DNA of 64,000 bases from Caryophanon latum. GTDB lineage: Bacteria > Bacillota > Bacilli > Bacillales_A > Planococcaceae. Within the stretch, counting starts at the first letter, position 1. Each line of letters begins with the position of its first letter. A program made the translations under genes and the position numbers. The notes under the pieces were generated by a model. It was not told the DNA's origin. It saw nothing but the letters and a program-made list of their open reading frames with translations, and did no database searches. Location of the stretch: contig NZ_MATO01000031.1 in the NCBI RefSeq assembly GCF_001700325.1, forward strand, positions 59,629-123,628, in the 5' to 3' direction. Below are positions 7,795 through 16,584 of the stretch, one piece after another.

Positions 7795-10700
7795 ATGAGG
7801 AAAAGATTATGGTTAGCAAGCCCTGCATTAGCGTTAATTTTAATGACTTCAACAGTAATGGCAGAGGAGACAGTGTTACCAATTGCACAAACAGCAACAG
7901 CAGAAAGACCTGAATTAGTGCCAGTGAAGTTCGGCACACATACAGTCGAATTTATTGAAAGCGATCGTTCATTTTTATCAACAGTAACACAAACGGCTTC
8001 ATCATGGGCACAAGTAAGCGATGCCATTTATGAAGCGGTGAAAAATTACGAGCCGCAATTACAAATGAAAATCAGTATGACAGATGTTACGAGCGAACAA
8101 ATTATAAGCGCATTAAAAGATGGTTTTGGAAAAAGTGAATACACATATGGAATCGGTATCGATACAGCTATGAGCGTCTCTTCTGCTGGTATATTGACAT
8201 TTAAATTCACATACCCTGTATCGATTGAAAAAGAACAAGCGATTACAAAATACGTAAAAGATACTGCAGCAAACATTTTCAACGATCAAATGACCGACTT
8301 CCAAAAAGTCCGTGCAGCGTATGAGTACATTATTACGAACACAAATTATTCAATCGCACCGGAAGAAGATGGTGGCGGTCACTCAATTTACTCAATCGTG
8401 AAAGATGGCATCGGTGTATGTCAAGCGTACGCCTTATTGTTCCAACGTTTAATGGAAGAAGAAGGCATTGCATCGAAATATATCGTCGGTGTCGCAGGCG
8501 GAATTAATCACGCATGGAATTTAGTTACAATTGATGGCAAAACGTATCATATCGACGCTACATACGGCGATCCTGTATTCAGTCAATACTTCGCAACATA
8601 TGATGCAGCAGGAAATGGCACAATTGTTGGTGAGCAAAAAGAGATTACGATGCCACAATATGTCAAGTACAACACGTTTTTAATGTCAGAGGAGCAATTA
8701 GCTAAAAATGCAGGGCATGTTATTAAAGAGGAGCGTCCGTACCCGAAGCCAAGCTCAGACGACTTTGCAGCGTGGCATAACGTTACAAATGCAGTTACGT
8801 TAGATGGCAAACATTATTATTATCAAAATGAAAACACATATGAGCTACAACTAGCCGATTTTACACAGCAAACGTTAAAGCCAATCGCCTTACCAATCGA
8901 TACGCTTGAAGTAAGCCAAGTAGAAAACTTAGTCGCATTTAATGACCGTATTTTCTTTATCAATGCGTATAAAGAGTTATCTCAAATTACGAAAGACGGG
9001 ACAATTAGTGTAGTAACAGAAGGATATAAGCAAGGCTATTCATCTAACACACTAGCAGGTTATATTGCCGTAACAAAAGATGCATTAAAAGTGTATGCAT
9101 TAGATGGAACAATTGAAAATGGTCGATACACGAGCTTACATCTTTATTCAACAGACACGCTCATTTACGAAAAATCGTTAAATGGAGTAACTGAGCAAGA
9201 AAACATACCGGAACTAGGGCAACCAGTTGAACCAGAACAACCGAATGAACCAGAGCAGCCAGTAGAGCCAGAACAACCAGAGGAGCCGCAAATACCTATT
9301 TATGTAGACGAACAATCCCCTACAATTCATGGTGTAGATGTGTTAAGTGGCAACGTACAAGCAGGCAATGTGTATGAGTTCGAAGTGATGGCAGAAGATG
9401 AATCAGGCATTAAGATGATTTACGCGGTGTTCCAATCGCCGAGCGGAATGCAGAAGGTAAGTGCCATTCATGAATTTGATACGCCAACGAACAATTACGT
9501 TACGTCGATGATGACGGACAAACTTAGCCCGTTTGCAGAAACAGGTCAATGGTTTTTACAATATTTATATGTAGAAGACGGTGCAGGTAATTATACTGAG
9601 CATACATATAGTCTAGGGGCGGGTATTGCGAATCTTCCGACGAAATTTGTACAAGTGGAGCCGAAACCTTTAGAAGATCAACAAGCACCAATCGTAACGG
9701 ACATAGAGTTTACGAAAAAGGTGATGACCGTTGAGGAGCAGCTTCAGTTTGCGCTTTATGTAGAGGACGAAACGGAAGTGCAACACGTTTACGTAGAGTT
9801 CACATCTCCAAGTGGGAAGCGAATATTAAAGGCTGATGTACAAAGCGTAGAGAACGGAAAATATGTGTTACAAACGGCAAAGTTAAGTCCATTTGCAGAG
9901 CTTGGTGCATGGCATCTAAGTAAAATTTACGTAGAGGATACACTAGGGAACTTTGATGAAAAATTATTTGATGCGACGAATACAGCAGCGACGATTCAAG
10001 TGAATGCGGTAGACCGCGATACACAAGCGCCAATCATCGAATCCATTAAAACGAACAAAGAAAGCTTCATAGCAGGAGAACAGCTTCAGTTAACAGCAAA
10101 AATTCACGATTCTGCTTCGATTGAAAACGTCTATGCAGAATTGCACTCACCAAGCGGGAAGCAAATCATCAAAACGACGTTACAAGCAAAAGATGAGACG
10201 AATCAACTGTATACGTTATTAACAGACAAGCTGCCACCATTTGCAGAAACGGGCACATGGTACGTTCATAAGTTATACGTTGAAGACGCATACGGCAACT
10301 ATACTGAGCATCAGTACGAACGAAATACGACAGTATTAACTATCGATGTCGTCAAGGCAAACGTTGATGAAGAAGCACCCGTAAGTCAATTTACGTTGCT
10401 AAAGCCGTTAGAAGTTTCAGTCGGGCAAGCAATGCATATTCCGGTGACAGTAACAGATGCTTCTCGTGTAGAAGACATTTACGTAAAAGTGTCATCACCG
10501 ACAGGGAAGCATCACGTCGAAGCGACATTACAACCAACAGCTGATGCGACAGGTGAATACGTATTAGTGACAACAAACATTGCCCCGTTAGCGGAAGCAG
10601 GCGAATGGTACGTTTCTTACGTTTATACAAGCGATGAAGTTGGCAATTATGTCGAGCATACGTACACAGCTGAAAACACACCAGCAAACGTAACGGTACA

Positions 10701-11400
10701 AGGAAAGCAAGTCGATTACGAAGCACCGAACGTAACGAACGTGCTTGCACCGGAGAAGTCTGTTCAATTAGGTGAGCAAGTGCCACTACAAGTAACGGCG
10801 AGTGATGATGGATCAGGCGTATCGCACGTGCAAGTGAAATTAACGTCACCAAGTGGAGCACATACAGTGGAAACGACAGCTGAAGTGGAAAACATCGGTG
10901 ACAATACGTACGCGCTGTTAACGAAGCGTCTGAATCTTTTTGCAGAAACGGGTGAATGGTACGTGTCGTATGTATATGTAAGTGACAAAGCGGACAATTA
11001 CCGCGAGTACACGTACATAGCAAAAGACGCGCCTGCAACTGTAAACGTCACGACGGCGTTAACGGAAGCACCACCATCAGACGACATTGTGTTTGAACAA
11101 TGGGAAGCGCAGCAAAACGTGGCTCGTGATAAAGAATGGACGATTGATTTCTCGTTAAATGTAGATATTGCGACGATTTTAACGAACAATATTTATATAA
11201 CGAATGCGCAAGGGCAAAAAATTGGCGCGCGTTTCATTATTGATCGCCAAGCAAATGGGCAAGCAAGCTCGATTACGATTGCACCGCTAGATCGTTACGA
11301 AGCACAAGCGACGTACACATTATGGATTAAAGACGTTATGAGTACGGACGGGCAAAAGTTAACGAAAAACGAAAAAATGCAATTTACAACGACGAAGTAA
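7795..11400 (+). CDS. Large exported transglutaminase-like protein with five Ig-like repeats
   Basis: A 1201-residue protein with a signal peptide to about residue 23. A transglutaminase-like cysteine-protease fold covers about 160-270, with a complete triad: Cys209 in GIGVCQAYALLF, His239 in NHAWNLV and Asp254 in YHIDATYGDP. A beta-rich segment (about 320-470) follows, then a Pro/Glu linker (about 474-497). Five Ig-like repeats start near residues 505, 628, 742, 858 and 974 (period 114-123); each has a D-x-x-AP/SP opening, a SPSG motif and a final AETGxWYV...YxxxY strand. The last 100 residues form a Big_5/SbsA-like domain also found in two other surface proteins here. It may crosslink, process or bind wall proteins; no sortase motif or SLH anchor was seen. 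Confidence 0.8.
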   Translation: MRKRLWLASPALALILMTSTVMAEETVLPIAQTATAERPELVPVKFGTHTVEFIESDRSFLSTVTQTASSWAQVSDAIYEAVKNYEPQLQMKISMTDVTSEQIISALKDGFGKSEYTYGIGIDTAMSVSSAGILTFKFTYPVSIEKEQAITKYVKDTAANIFNDQMTDFQKVRAAYEYIITNTNYSIAPEEDGGGHSIYSIVKDGIGVCQAYALLFQRLMEEEGIASKYIVGVAGGINHAWNLVTIDGKTYHIDATYGDPVFSQYFATYDAAGNGTIVGEQKEITMPQYVKYNTFLMSEEQLAKNAGHVIKEERPYPKPSSDDFAAWHNVTNAVTLDGKHYYYQNENTYELQLADFTQQTLKPIALPIDTLEVSQVENLVAFNDRIFFINAYKELSQITKDGTISVVTEGYKQGYSSNTLAGYIAVTKDALKVYALDGTIENGRYTSLHLYSTDTLIYEKSLNGVTEQENIPELGQPVEPEQPNEPEQPVEPEQPEEPQIPIYVDEQSPTIHGVDVLSGNVQAGNVYEFEVMAEDESGIKMIYAVFQSPSGMQKVSAIHEFDTPTNNYVTSMMTDKLSPFAETGQWFLQYLYVEDGAGNYTEHTYSLGAGIANLPTKFVQVEPKPLEDQQAPIVTDIEFTKKVMTVEEQLQFALYVEDETEVQHVYVEFTSPSGKRILKADVQSVENGKYVLQTAKLSPFAELGAWHLSKIYVEDTLGNFDEKLFDATNTAATIQVNAVDRDTQAPIIESIKTNKESFIAGEQLQLTAKIHDSASIENVYAELHSPSGKQIIKTTLQAKDETNQLYTLLTDKLPPFAETGTWYVHKLYVEDAYGNYTEHQYERNTTVLTIDVVKANVDEEAPVSQFTLLKPLEVSVGQAMHIPVTVTDASRVEDIYVKVSSPTGKHHVEATLQPTADATGEYVLVTTNIAPLAEAGEWYVSYVYTSDEVGNYVEHTYTAENTPANVTVQGKQVDYEAPNVTNVLAPEKSVQLGEQVPLQVTASDDGSGVSHVQVKLTSPSGAHTVETTAEVENIGDNTYALLTKRLNLFAETGEWYVSYVYVSDKADNYREYTYIAKDAPATVNVTTALTEAPPSDDIVFEQWEAQQNVARDKEWTIDFSLNVDIATILTNNIYITNAQGQKIGARFIIDRQANGQASSITIAPLDRYEAQATYTLWIKDVMSTDGQKLTKNEKMQFTTTK

Positions 11401-11446
11401 AAAACAACCTATAAGCTGCCGACATGTGCAGTTTATAGGTTGTTTT
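11400..11446. terminator. Bidirectional terminator
   Basis: A near-perfect stem AAAACAACCTATAA / TTTATAGGTTGTTTT, with an inner GCTGC/GCAG, lies between convergent genes and has A and T tracts on both sides. Confidence 0.9.
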
Positions 11447-11447
11447 G

Positions 11448-12968
11448 TTATTTTAACGGCGTATTCGAATCGTGTTTTTGTAGCATTTTGCTGTAGTCGA
11501 CATAGACGCCTGCGTTCGGGTCATCTTGCTTGTCGAAAATTAGCTGTTGAATTGCCGTTTTATCCGTCGTGCCCCAGTAGTTTTCTTGCGCGCGAATTTG
11601 CGCCTTGTTTGAGCCGTTCGTTACTTTAATTGCATACGTCGTTGGGTTAAAGCTGTTGTATTGAATGATCGTCTCGCCTTCTGGGAAGTTATCGACGACG
11701 ATGCTCGTATGCCCGCCGTTGAAATAATTGTTTTTAAATTCGGCTTTGTTGTATAGCTTTGATGGGGCGACGATAATTTCGCCCGCGTTTTTAAATAAAT
11801 TACGCTCGAACACGTTGTCTGCGCGCGAGTTGATTAAATTAATCGCTTTCGTGTTTTCGACGATCGAGTTTTTCATCGTAAACTTTGCGCCACCTTGTGC
11901 TGGTGTGCCGCCGACAATTTTAGCGTACTCCATATACACTTCAGGGTGCGGCTCGGCTTTTGGCGATTTCGGCTCAATGTGCAAGTTGTTCACAACGACG
12001 CGGCTGCTGCTCGTGCCGACGATGTTTAACTTCGTGTTCACAACTTCTAGCGTATAGCCGTTTCCTTCGATGACAACGCCTTCCTCGACGTTTAACACCG
12101 CACCTTCTGCAAGCTGAATATTACCTGTTACGGTATACGGCGACATGCGCTTCGTTAACGTCATATCGCGTTTAATCGTGCCGCTTAGTTCAGAGGCGCT
12201 GCTTGTCGTCTGTGCTTTCACCGTTACTTGGAATGTTTTCGTTTCGGTCGCGCTGCCTTTTGAAATCGTTGCCGTTAACGTAACGATTGTATCGGTCGTC
12301 GGGCGCGTGACGATGCCGCTGCTTGTGATGAGTTGCTCGTTTGATGATTTCCACGCAATCGACGTGCTGTACGTGCCTGTCTTTGGCAACGTCATGTTCG
12401 CCGTGACGCTCGTTGGCACTGTTAGCTCCGCGGCTGCTTTTTTCACGTCCGCTGCGTCAGTGTTTGTGTTTGGCGTTTGCTGAAGCTCGGCAATTTGCTT
12501 TTTCAGCGCGGCATTTTCCGCTTCGAGCGCGGCTACTTTGTTTTGCAAGTCGTTCATATAGCTGTCAACAGCAGGCTGCATATGCACGATTTTAAATTCG
12601 CCGTTTTGCAAAATGAAATCAACGGACTCGGCTTTTGCTAACGGTGTGCCCGTTTTAGATGTGACGTTCGTCGTAATCGTTAACGTGTACACTTCACCGA
12701 GCACGTAATTGTTTGTCGGAATGACTTGCACCGTTTTTGCACTCGTTGCCTTCACTTCGGCGTTAAACGGCTTTCCTTTTGAATCGGTAATGTAAATGGC
12801 GTTATTTTGAATCGATTGGGCGTTGACGTCGTCGCTAAAGTCGATGCTCCACACTTTTTTCGTGTCGTGAATGTCTCGACTTGTGTCTGCGTACGTGACG
12901 TGCTGTGCGGCAAACGTGAACACCGCGACGAGCAGTAGACGCATGACAAATGAGTGAATGTTTTTCAT
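11448..12968 (-). CDS. Exported Ig-like/beta-helix surface protein
   Basis: A 506-residue protein with a signal peptide to about residue 27 (HVTYA-D); TAGGAGGTCATACG precedes the ATG. Domains in order: Big_5/SbsA-like Ig domain (about 35-125); a short coiled coil (about 137-165, MNDLQNKVAALEAENAALKK); an Ig-like domain of the kind with IAWKSSNEQLITSSGIVTRP (about 175-255); and a right-handed beta-helix-like region (about 265-490) with repeated NNL, NSIVENT and NLFKNAG turns. Such helices are found in polysaccharide-active enzymes and adhesins, but no catalytic residues could be assigned. Convergent with the transglutaminase-like gene, with which it shares the Big_5 domain type. Confidence 0.75.
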   Translation of the reverse strand: MKNIHSFVMRLLLVAVFTFAAQHVTYADTSRDIHDTKKVWSIDFSDDVNAQSIQNNAIYITDSKGKPFNAEVKATSAKTVQVIPTNNYVLGEVYTLTITTNVTSKTGTPLAKAESVDFILQNGEFKIVHMQPAVDSYMNDLQNKVAALEAENAALKKQIAELQQTPNTNTDAADVKKAAAELTVPTSVTANMTLPKTGTYSTSIAWKSSNEQLITSSGIVTRPTTDTIVTLTATISKGSATETKTFQVTVKAQTTSSASELSGTIKRDMTLTKRMSPYTVTGNIQLAEGAVLNVEEGVVIEGNGYTLEVVNTKLNIVGTSSSRVVVNNLHIEPKSPKAEPHPEVYMEYAKIVGGTPAQGGAKFTMKNSIVENTKAINLINSRADNVFERNLFKNAGEIIVAPSKLYNKAEFKNNYFNGGHTSIVVDNFPEGETIIQYNSFNPTTYAIKVTNGSNKAQIRAQENYWGTTDKTAIQQLIFDKQDDPNAGVYVDYSKMLQKHDSNTPLK

Positions 12969-13090
12969 CGTATGACCTCCTAGTGTTAAGTATGCATTAT
13001 TTTATCATGCAAATTCTGTAATTTAACGCGCTTCACAATTACTTAACATAAACGAAATATTGTAAATAATTTGCGCTTGAAATAGAAAAT

Positions 13091-13276
13091 GGCTCTTCAC
13101 CATAACTTGGGGTTGCTTTTCACGTCGAGGCAGGCTTTCCGCGGGCGCGGCTCAAGCCTCCTCGTCGTTCGTGCCTCACGACTGCGGGGTCTTGAGGCTC
13201 GCGCTTTTCCCGCTGGAGTCCGCCTCTCGTTTCAAGCAACTTTTATACGTCAACCCCAGCTTACGGTGATGAACCT
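13091..13276. repeat. Family A dispersed repeat (best full copy)
   Basis: About 186 bp. The left end TTCACCATAACTTGGGGTTG and right end CAACCCCAGCTTACGGTGAT form imperfect inverted repeats. The interior has further short inverted pairs (GCTCAAGCCTCCTC and TCTTGAGGCTC) and is GC-rich. An open frame reads through it but looks non-biological. The opposite-orientation copy at 1471-1631 shares both ends. Confidence 0.8.
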
Positions 13277-13323
13277 AGAAAATGTTAGTTGTTTGTCGGT
13301 AAATGTGTTAAAGGGTGGGTTGC

Positions 13324-13683
13324 ATGAAAATACATGGAAATAGTGTCGCAAGTAATTTTGTTAATACGAGTGTGCTGCAAAAAGGGGCACGTATCGGCAA
13401 TGGCGGTGAAGCGGCGACGTTGAGCCAATCGACGTTACAGCTAAAAGCACCAAATGACGTATTGAAAAACTTTACGAACGATTTAACACGTTTGAAGCTG
13501 ACGATGCAACATAGCAACGATTATGAAACGGCGAGCAAAGCGGTCGACGTACTTGATTTCGATCAGTTTCAAGCGTTTCGTGAAAGCAATAAACAAATGA
13601 TGGAAACGTCACAAAAAGAGCAGGACGCATATAGTTTGCTTATTCAAAAGCTAGCTAGTTTCAAGCAATCGATCATACAATAA
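13324..13683 (+). CDS. Small protein of unknown function (pair member 1)
   Basis: A 119-residue protein starting MKIHGNSVASNF; the ATG at 13324 follows AAGGGTGGG. There is no signal peptide or membrane segment. An N-terminal Gly/Ser/Asn-rich stretch of about 35 residues is followed by predicted helices rich in Lys, Asp and Gln. I do not recognise the family. The next gene is 19 nt downstream and probably co-transcribed, so the two products may act together. A short soluble helical protein next to another of the same kind could be part of an appendage or secretion system, but nothing in the sequence shows this. Confidence 0.7.
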   Translation: MKIHGNSVASNFVNTSVLQKGARIGNGGEAATLSQSTLQLKAPNDVLKNFTNDLTRLKLTMQHSNDYETASKAVDVLDFDQFQAFRESNKQMMETSQKEQDAYSLLIQKLASFKQSIIQ

Positions 13684-13702
13684 TAGGAAAAGAGGGCATA
13701 CA

Positions 13703-14182
13703 ATGATTCAACAAGTAAGTCGCATTTTGGCGCAAACAGAAGCTTCTTATCAACAAACGAACGTTGCAACGGAGCAGCAGTTCGCAAACGTGCTAGCCGA
13801 AAAAACAAAGGCGCTTGACGTAACGGACGTGGAGGCAGCAGTCGAGGATATCGCAAACCGATACGACGTTCGCAGTATGACGTTTGAGCAGTTAACGGAG
13901 ATGGCAAATGAGATGCACGATGCCGGGGCAATGACGTTTAAAGAAATGATGATGATGATGACGTTTGACTACGGTCGCGCAACCGATTATATAAAGCAAG
14001 CGGCAAACGGCAACGCAGCACCGAACTTTACGATGTATGAAACGGCTGCGGACGACGCTGGACGCATCGACTGGATTGCCGAATTTACCGCACGCGCGGC
14101 GAAAGATCAAAAGTACGGCAATCTCATCGGGCAGTCGAATAAAATGAATATTGTACAACTGCTTCAATCGTTACAGCGATAA
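13703..14182 (+). CDS. Small helical protein of unknown function (pair member 2)
   Basis: A 159-residue soluble, mostly helical protein; AAAGAGGG precedes the ATG. The middle contains the stretch DVRSMTFEQLTEMANEMHDA, then AMTFKEMMMMMTFDYG with five consecutive methionines. That arrangement (short helix, TFEQ/TFKE, conserved aromatic) resembles small uncharacterised proteins seen near motility genes, but I cannot assign a family. Residues 100-159 include TMYETAADDAGRIDWIAEF and end in a helix. It forms a two-gene unit with the preceding unknown gene and ends at a strong terminator. Confidence 0.7.
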   Translation: MIQQVSRILAQTEASYQQTNVATEQQFANVLAEKTKALDVTDVEAAVEDIANRYDVRSMTFEQLTEMANEMHDAGAMTFKEMMMMMTFDYGRATDYIKQAANGNAAPNFTMYETAADDAGRIDWIAEFTARAAKDQKYGNLIGQSNKMNIVQLLQSLQR

Positions 14183-14184
14183 TG

Positions 14185-14226
14185 AAAAAAGGGCTTGCTT
14201 GAACATGTTCAAGCAAGCCCTTTTCG
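14185..14226. terminator. Bidirectional terminator
   Basis: A perfect stem AAAAGGGCTTGCTTGAAC / TTCAAGCAAGCCCTTTT with an ATG loop lies between convergent units. Confidence 0.95.
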
Positions 14227-14233
14227 TATGTAC

Positions 14234-14608
14234 TCAATATTTTTTTGCGTAATAGACCATGCTTAAAAAGACGACCGAAATGTAAAACGCCATAAACAGT
14301 GATAACGCATGGAACGCGGTCGCCTGAAGAGGAGACATCGGGTTAAAGAGGAGCATTAATAATATGGCAAAGCCGACACCCCAAAAGTAACTGATGTAAA
14401 CGGCGCGTTCCCGAATTGCTTGTGCGCGCTCGTCCTTCGCGGCAAAATGTGGAGATAAATACGCTAAACAAAACGACATAACCGCCATCGCAAATGCCAT
14501 GAGCGCTCCAGGAAATTGCCCTGCATACATACTTGCACCGTTAATAATGAGCCCGTTTAACAAAAAGATAACACCTAATAGTAAAAATAACGTTCGCTTG
14601 CTATTCAT
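14234..14608 (-). CDS. Four-helix membrane protein paired with an XRE regulator
   Basis: A 124-residue integral membrane protein with four hydrophobic helices (about 7-27, 33-52, 70-87, 95-117). Between helices 2 and 3 is the stretch AAKDERAQAIRERAVYIS, which resembles the KDERxxxIxxRA motif of DUF2178-type membrane proteins. Its ATG overlaps the stop of the upstream regulator gene by four bases, so translation is likely coupled. Pairing of a small XRE regulator with such a membrane protein is common in Firmicutes; the membrane partner's function is not known. Confidence 0.7.
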   Translation of the reverse strand: MNSKRTLFLLLGVIFLLNGLIINGASMYAGQFPGALMAFAMAVMSFCLAYLSPHFAAKDERAQAIRERAVYISYFWGVGFAILLMLLFNPMSPLQATAFHALSLFMAFYISVVFLSMVYYAKKY

Positions 14609-14808
14609 TGCGTCTCCTCCTCATAAATAAAAATGTCTTCAATCGGACAGTGAAATAAACGTGCTAGCTTAAACGCTAACGTGATCGAAGGATTGTAGCG
14701 TCCTTTCTCTAACGAAATGATCGTTTGCCTCGATACACCGAGCTTTTCGGCGAGTGCATCTTGAGACAATCCATGCGTTGCGCGCAGCTCTTTAATATGA
14801 TTTTTCAT
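14605..14808 (-). CDS. XRE-family transcriptional regulator
   Basis: A 67-residue single-domain helix-turn-helix protein. The HTH (about 3-58) contains HGLSQDALAEKLGVSRQTI and a following SLEKGRYNPSITLAFKLAR, typical of YozG-like mini-repressors. It probably represses its own operon through the two palindromes at 14826-14857 directly upstream. It overlaps the membrane-protein gene by ATGA. The clear operators make autoregulation likely, though the inducer is unknown. Confidence 0.85.
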   Translation of the reverse strand: MKNHIKELRATHGLSQDALAEKLGVSRQTIISLEKGRYNPSITLAFKLARLFHCPIEDIFIYEEETQ

Positions 14809-14825
14809 CGCTTCACCTACTTGTA

Positions 14826-14857
14826 GTAAAGTTTGCTTTACGTAAAGTAGACTTTAC
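14826..14857 (-). promoter_or_regulatory. Two abutting 16-bp palindromic operators
   Basis: GTAAAGTTTGCTTTAC (14826-14841) and GTAAAGTAGACTTTAC (14842-14857) are each perfect dyads and lie end to end, 17 bp before the XRE gene start. Shared half-sites (GTAAAG/CTTTAC) and the position suggest cooperative binding of the XRE dimer at its own promoter. Confidence 0.75.
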
Positions 14858-14880
14858 ATTAGGGAGATGAAAAAGGCAAA

Positions 14881-14923
14881 CGAAAAAACCTTTAGACGAA
14901 AATGTCGGCTAAAGGTTTTTTCT
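14881..14923 (-). terminator. Terminator of the cydDC transcript
   Basis: The stem GAAAAAACCTTTAG / CTAAAGGTTTTTTC lies immediately downstream of cydC. The A tract on the plus strand becomes the T tract for the minus strand. Confidence 0.85.
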
Positions 14924-14925
14924 GT

Positions 14926-16584
14926 TTACGACGCTTCGTGCATGCGTGCGTACAGCGCGTTTTTCGCAAGCAGCTGTTCATGTGTGCCGTGCTCGACGAT
15001 TTCGCCGCCGTCCATGACGTAAATATGGTCAAACTGCGCTAAGTTTGTAAGGCGATGTGTAATGATGACGAGCGTTTTGTCCGCAGCTTCACGCAGCATC
15101 GTCGCAAGCAGCTGCTCTTCTGTTTGCACATCGACGCTCGTGAACGGTTCATCGACGAGCCAAATGTCGCCACCTTTTAGCAACAGACGGGCAAACGCAA
15201 GACGCTGCTGCTCGCCGCCCGATAAGTTGCGACCTTTTTCAAAAACGGGTGCATCGAGCGTTTTGTCGAGCTGTGCGCGCTGTAGTGCATCGGTAAGCTG
15301 AGCGTCCGTTGCGTGTTCGTTTGCTAGTAATAAATTGCTGCGAATCGTGCCAGCAAAAAAGTGATTGTGCTGAAGCATCATGCCGATATGAGTGTAATAC
15401 GAATTGCGTTCAAGCTGATGCAGCGGAATGTCGCCGAGTAATACTTCACCAGACGTCGGCGCCATTTCGTGCATAAGCAGCTGCATGAGCGTCGTTTTCC
15501 CTGAGCCACTCGCACCGACAATGGCGATCTTTTGTTGATGGGCGATATGCATATGAATGTGTGAGATGGCAGGGCGTGTGCTTCGTTCATACGTGTATGA
15601 GACGTCTTGCAGTAAAAGTGATGCACATGCATGCGCTGCGATGACCGAGCCGTTGTTTTCGTCCGTTTCGGTAATATCGTGCAGCTGTGCGACCGCGCGT
15701 TTCGTATCGCGTAAAAACGTCGGCACGCTCGCCATCGGAATCGCCGTTTCAAACACGGTGAGCGACACGAGAATGAGCATCGCAAAATATACGCCTTCCA
15801 CATCGCCTGTCGATACCGCATACGCCCCGACGAAAATAATGAAAAATGCCGTCGTTAGCGCAATCGCTTGGTTCCAAATATAGGAGGAGCTTTCGCGATT
15901 TTTTTTGCGCTGTAACGATTTGGCGTAGTCGTTTGTGAGCTGACGTAATTGCTGCTCTTTTTGCTGATGAGCGTTATGCAGCAGCAACTCGCGGTAGCCG
16001 TAAAAATATTCCGTTGCCGCAATCGTTGCGTCGCGCGGTTCGGCTTGTAGCTTGCGCATCGAAAGCATCGCTGGCATGACGACCGTCGTTAGCAATAGCC
16101 CAATGAGTAACAGCCCAGCAAGCAGCGGTGAGAAAAAGAGCATGAACATCATCGTTGCGACAAAGACGAGCATCGTCACAAGCGGCGGGTACAGCACCCG
16201 TAAAAAGAAGTGCTGCAGCGTTTCAACATCGCTCGTAATGCGCGTTAGTAAATCGCCGCTTTTATAGCGCTGCAATACGTGTGCTTGTGGCAGCAATTTG
16301 TCGAAAAAGCGCATGCGCACGTCATGCATGAGCTGAAACGTTACGCGGTGTGACAGTAAGCGCTCCGCATATTTGCTTGCCGATTTCGTAACGCCAAACA
16401 GCTTTAAAAATGCCGTTAAAATTAAAATGACGTAAAACGGTGGCATGAGCGCGGCTTTTGAAATGAGCAGTCCGCTTTGGGCGAACAGTGCGACTGCCGT
16501 TAAGCCGCTTACTGTACCAGCGAGCAACGTCAGTAATACTGTTTTTTTATCTCGCCAAATGATGTGAAGAAGTAGCTGCATCAT
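14926..16584 (-). CDS. cydC: Thiol/haem exporter ABC subunit CydC
   Basis: A 552-residue ABC half-transporter: six-helix membrane domain (about 10-300) followed by the nucleotide-binding domain. Walker A is VGASGSGKTTLMQLL, the signature is LSGGEQQRLAFARLL and Walker B is DIWLVDEPFTSVD. Together with CydD it forms the heterodimer needed for cytochrome bd assembly, exporting cysteine/glutathione or haem depending on the study. It starts at the stop of cydD (TAATG overlap), which ensures coupled translation. Its place in the cyd cluster supports the subunit assignment. Confidence 0.9.
   Translation of the reverse strand: MMQLLLHIIWRDKKTVLLTLLAGTVSGLTAVALFAQSGLLISKAALMPPFYVILILTAFLKLFGVTKSASKYAERLLSHRVTFQLMHDVRMRFFDKLLPQAHVLQRYKSGDLLTRITSDVETLQHFFLRVLYPPLVTMLVFVATMMFMLFFSPLLAGLLLIGLLLTTVVMPAMLSMRKLQAEPRDATIAATEYFYGYRELLLHNAHQQKEQQLRQLTNDYAKSLQRKKNRESSSYIWNQAIALTTAFFIIFVGAYAVSTGDVEGVYFAMLILVSLTVFETAIPMASVPTFLRDTKRAVAQLHDITETDENNGSVIAAHACASLLLQDVSYTYERSTRPAISHIHMHIAHQQKIAIVGASGSGKTTLMQLLMHEMAPTSGEVLLGDIPLHQLERNSYYTHIGMMLQHNHFFAGTIRSNLLLANEHATDAQLTDALQRAQLDKTLDAPVFEKGRNLSGGEQQRLAFARLLLKGGDIWLVDEPFTSVDVQTEEQLLATMLREAADKTLVIITHRLTNLAQFDHIYVMDGGEIVEHGTHEQLLAKNALYARMHEAS

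Noticed and set aside
10391..11038. Long minus-strand open frame of 215 codons
   Set aside because: It is antisense to the Ig-like repeat coding region, has no ribosome site and has a Leu/His/Arg-rich composition typical of shadow frames.
13089..13343. Plus-strand frame of 84 codons
   Set aside because: It is the translated form of the family A repeat; the same peptide pieces appear at other repeat copies.
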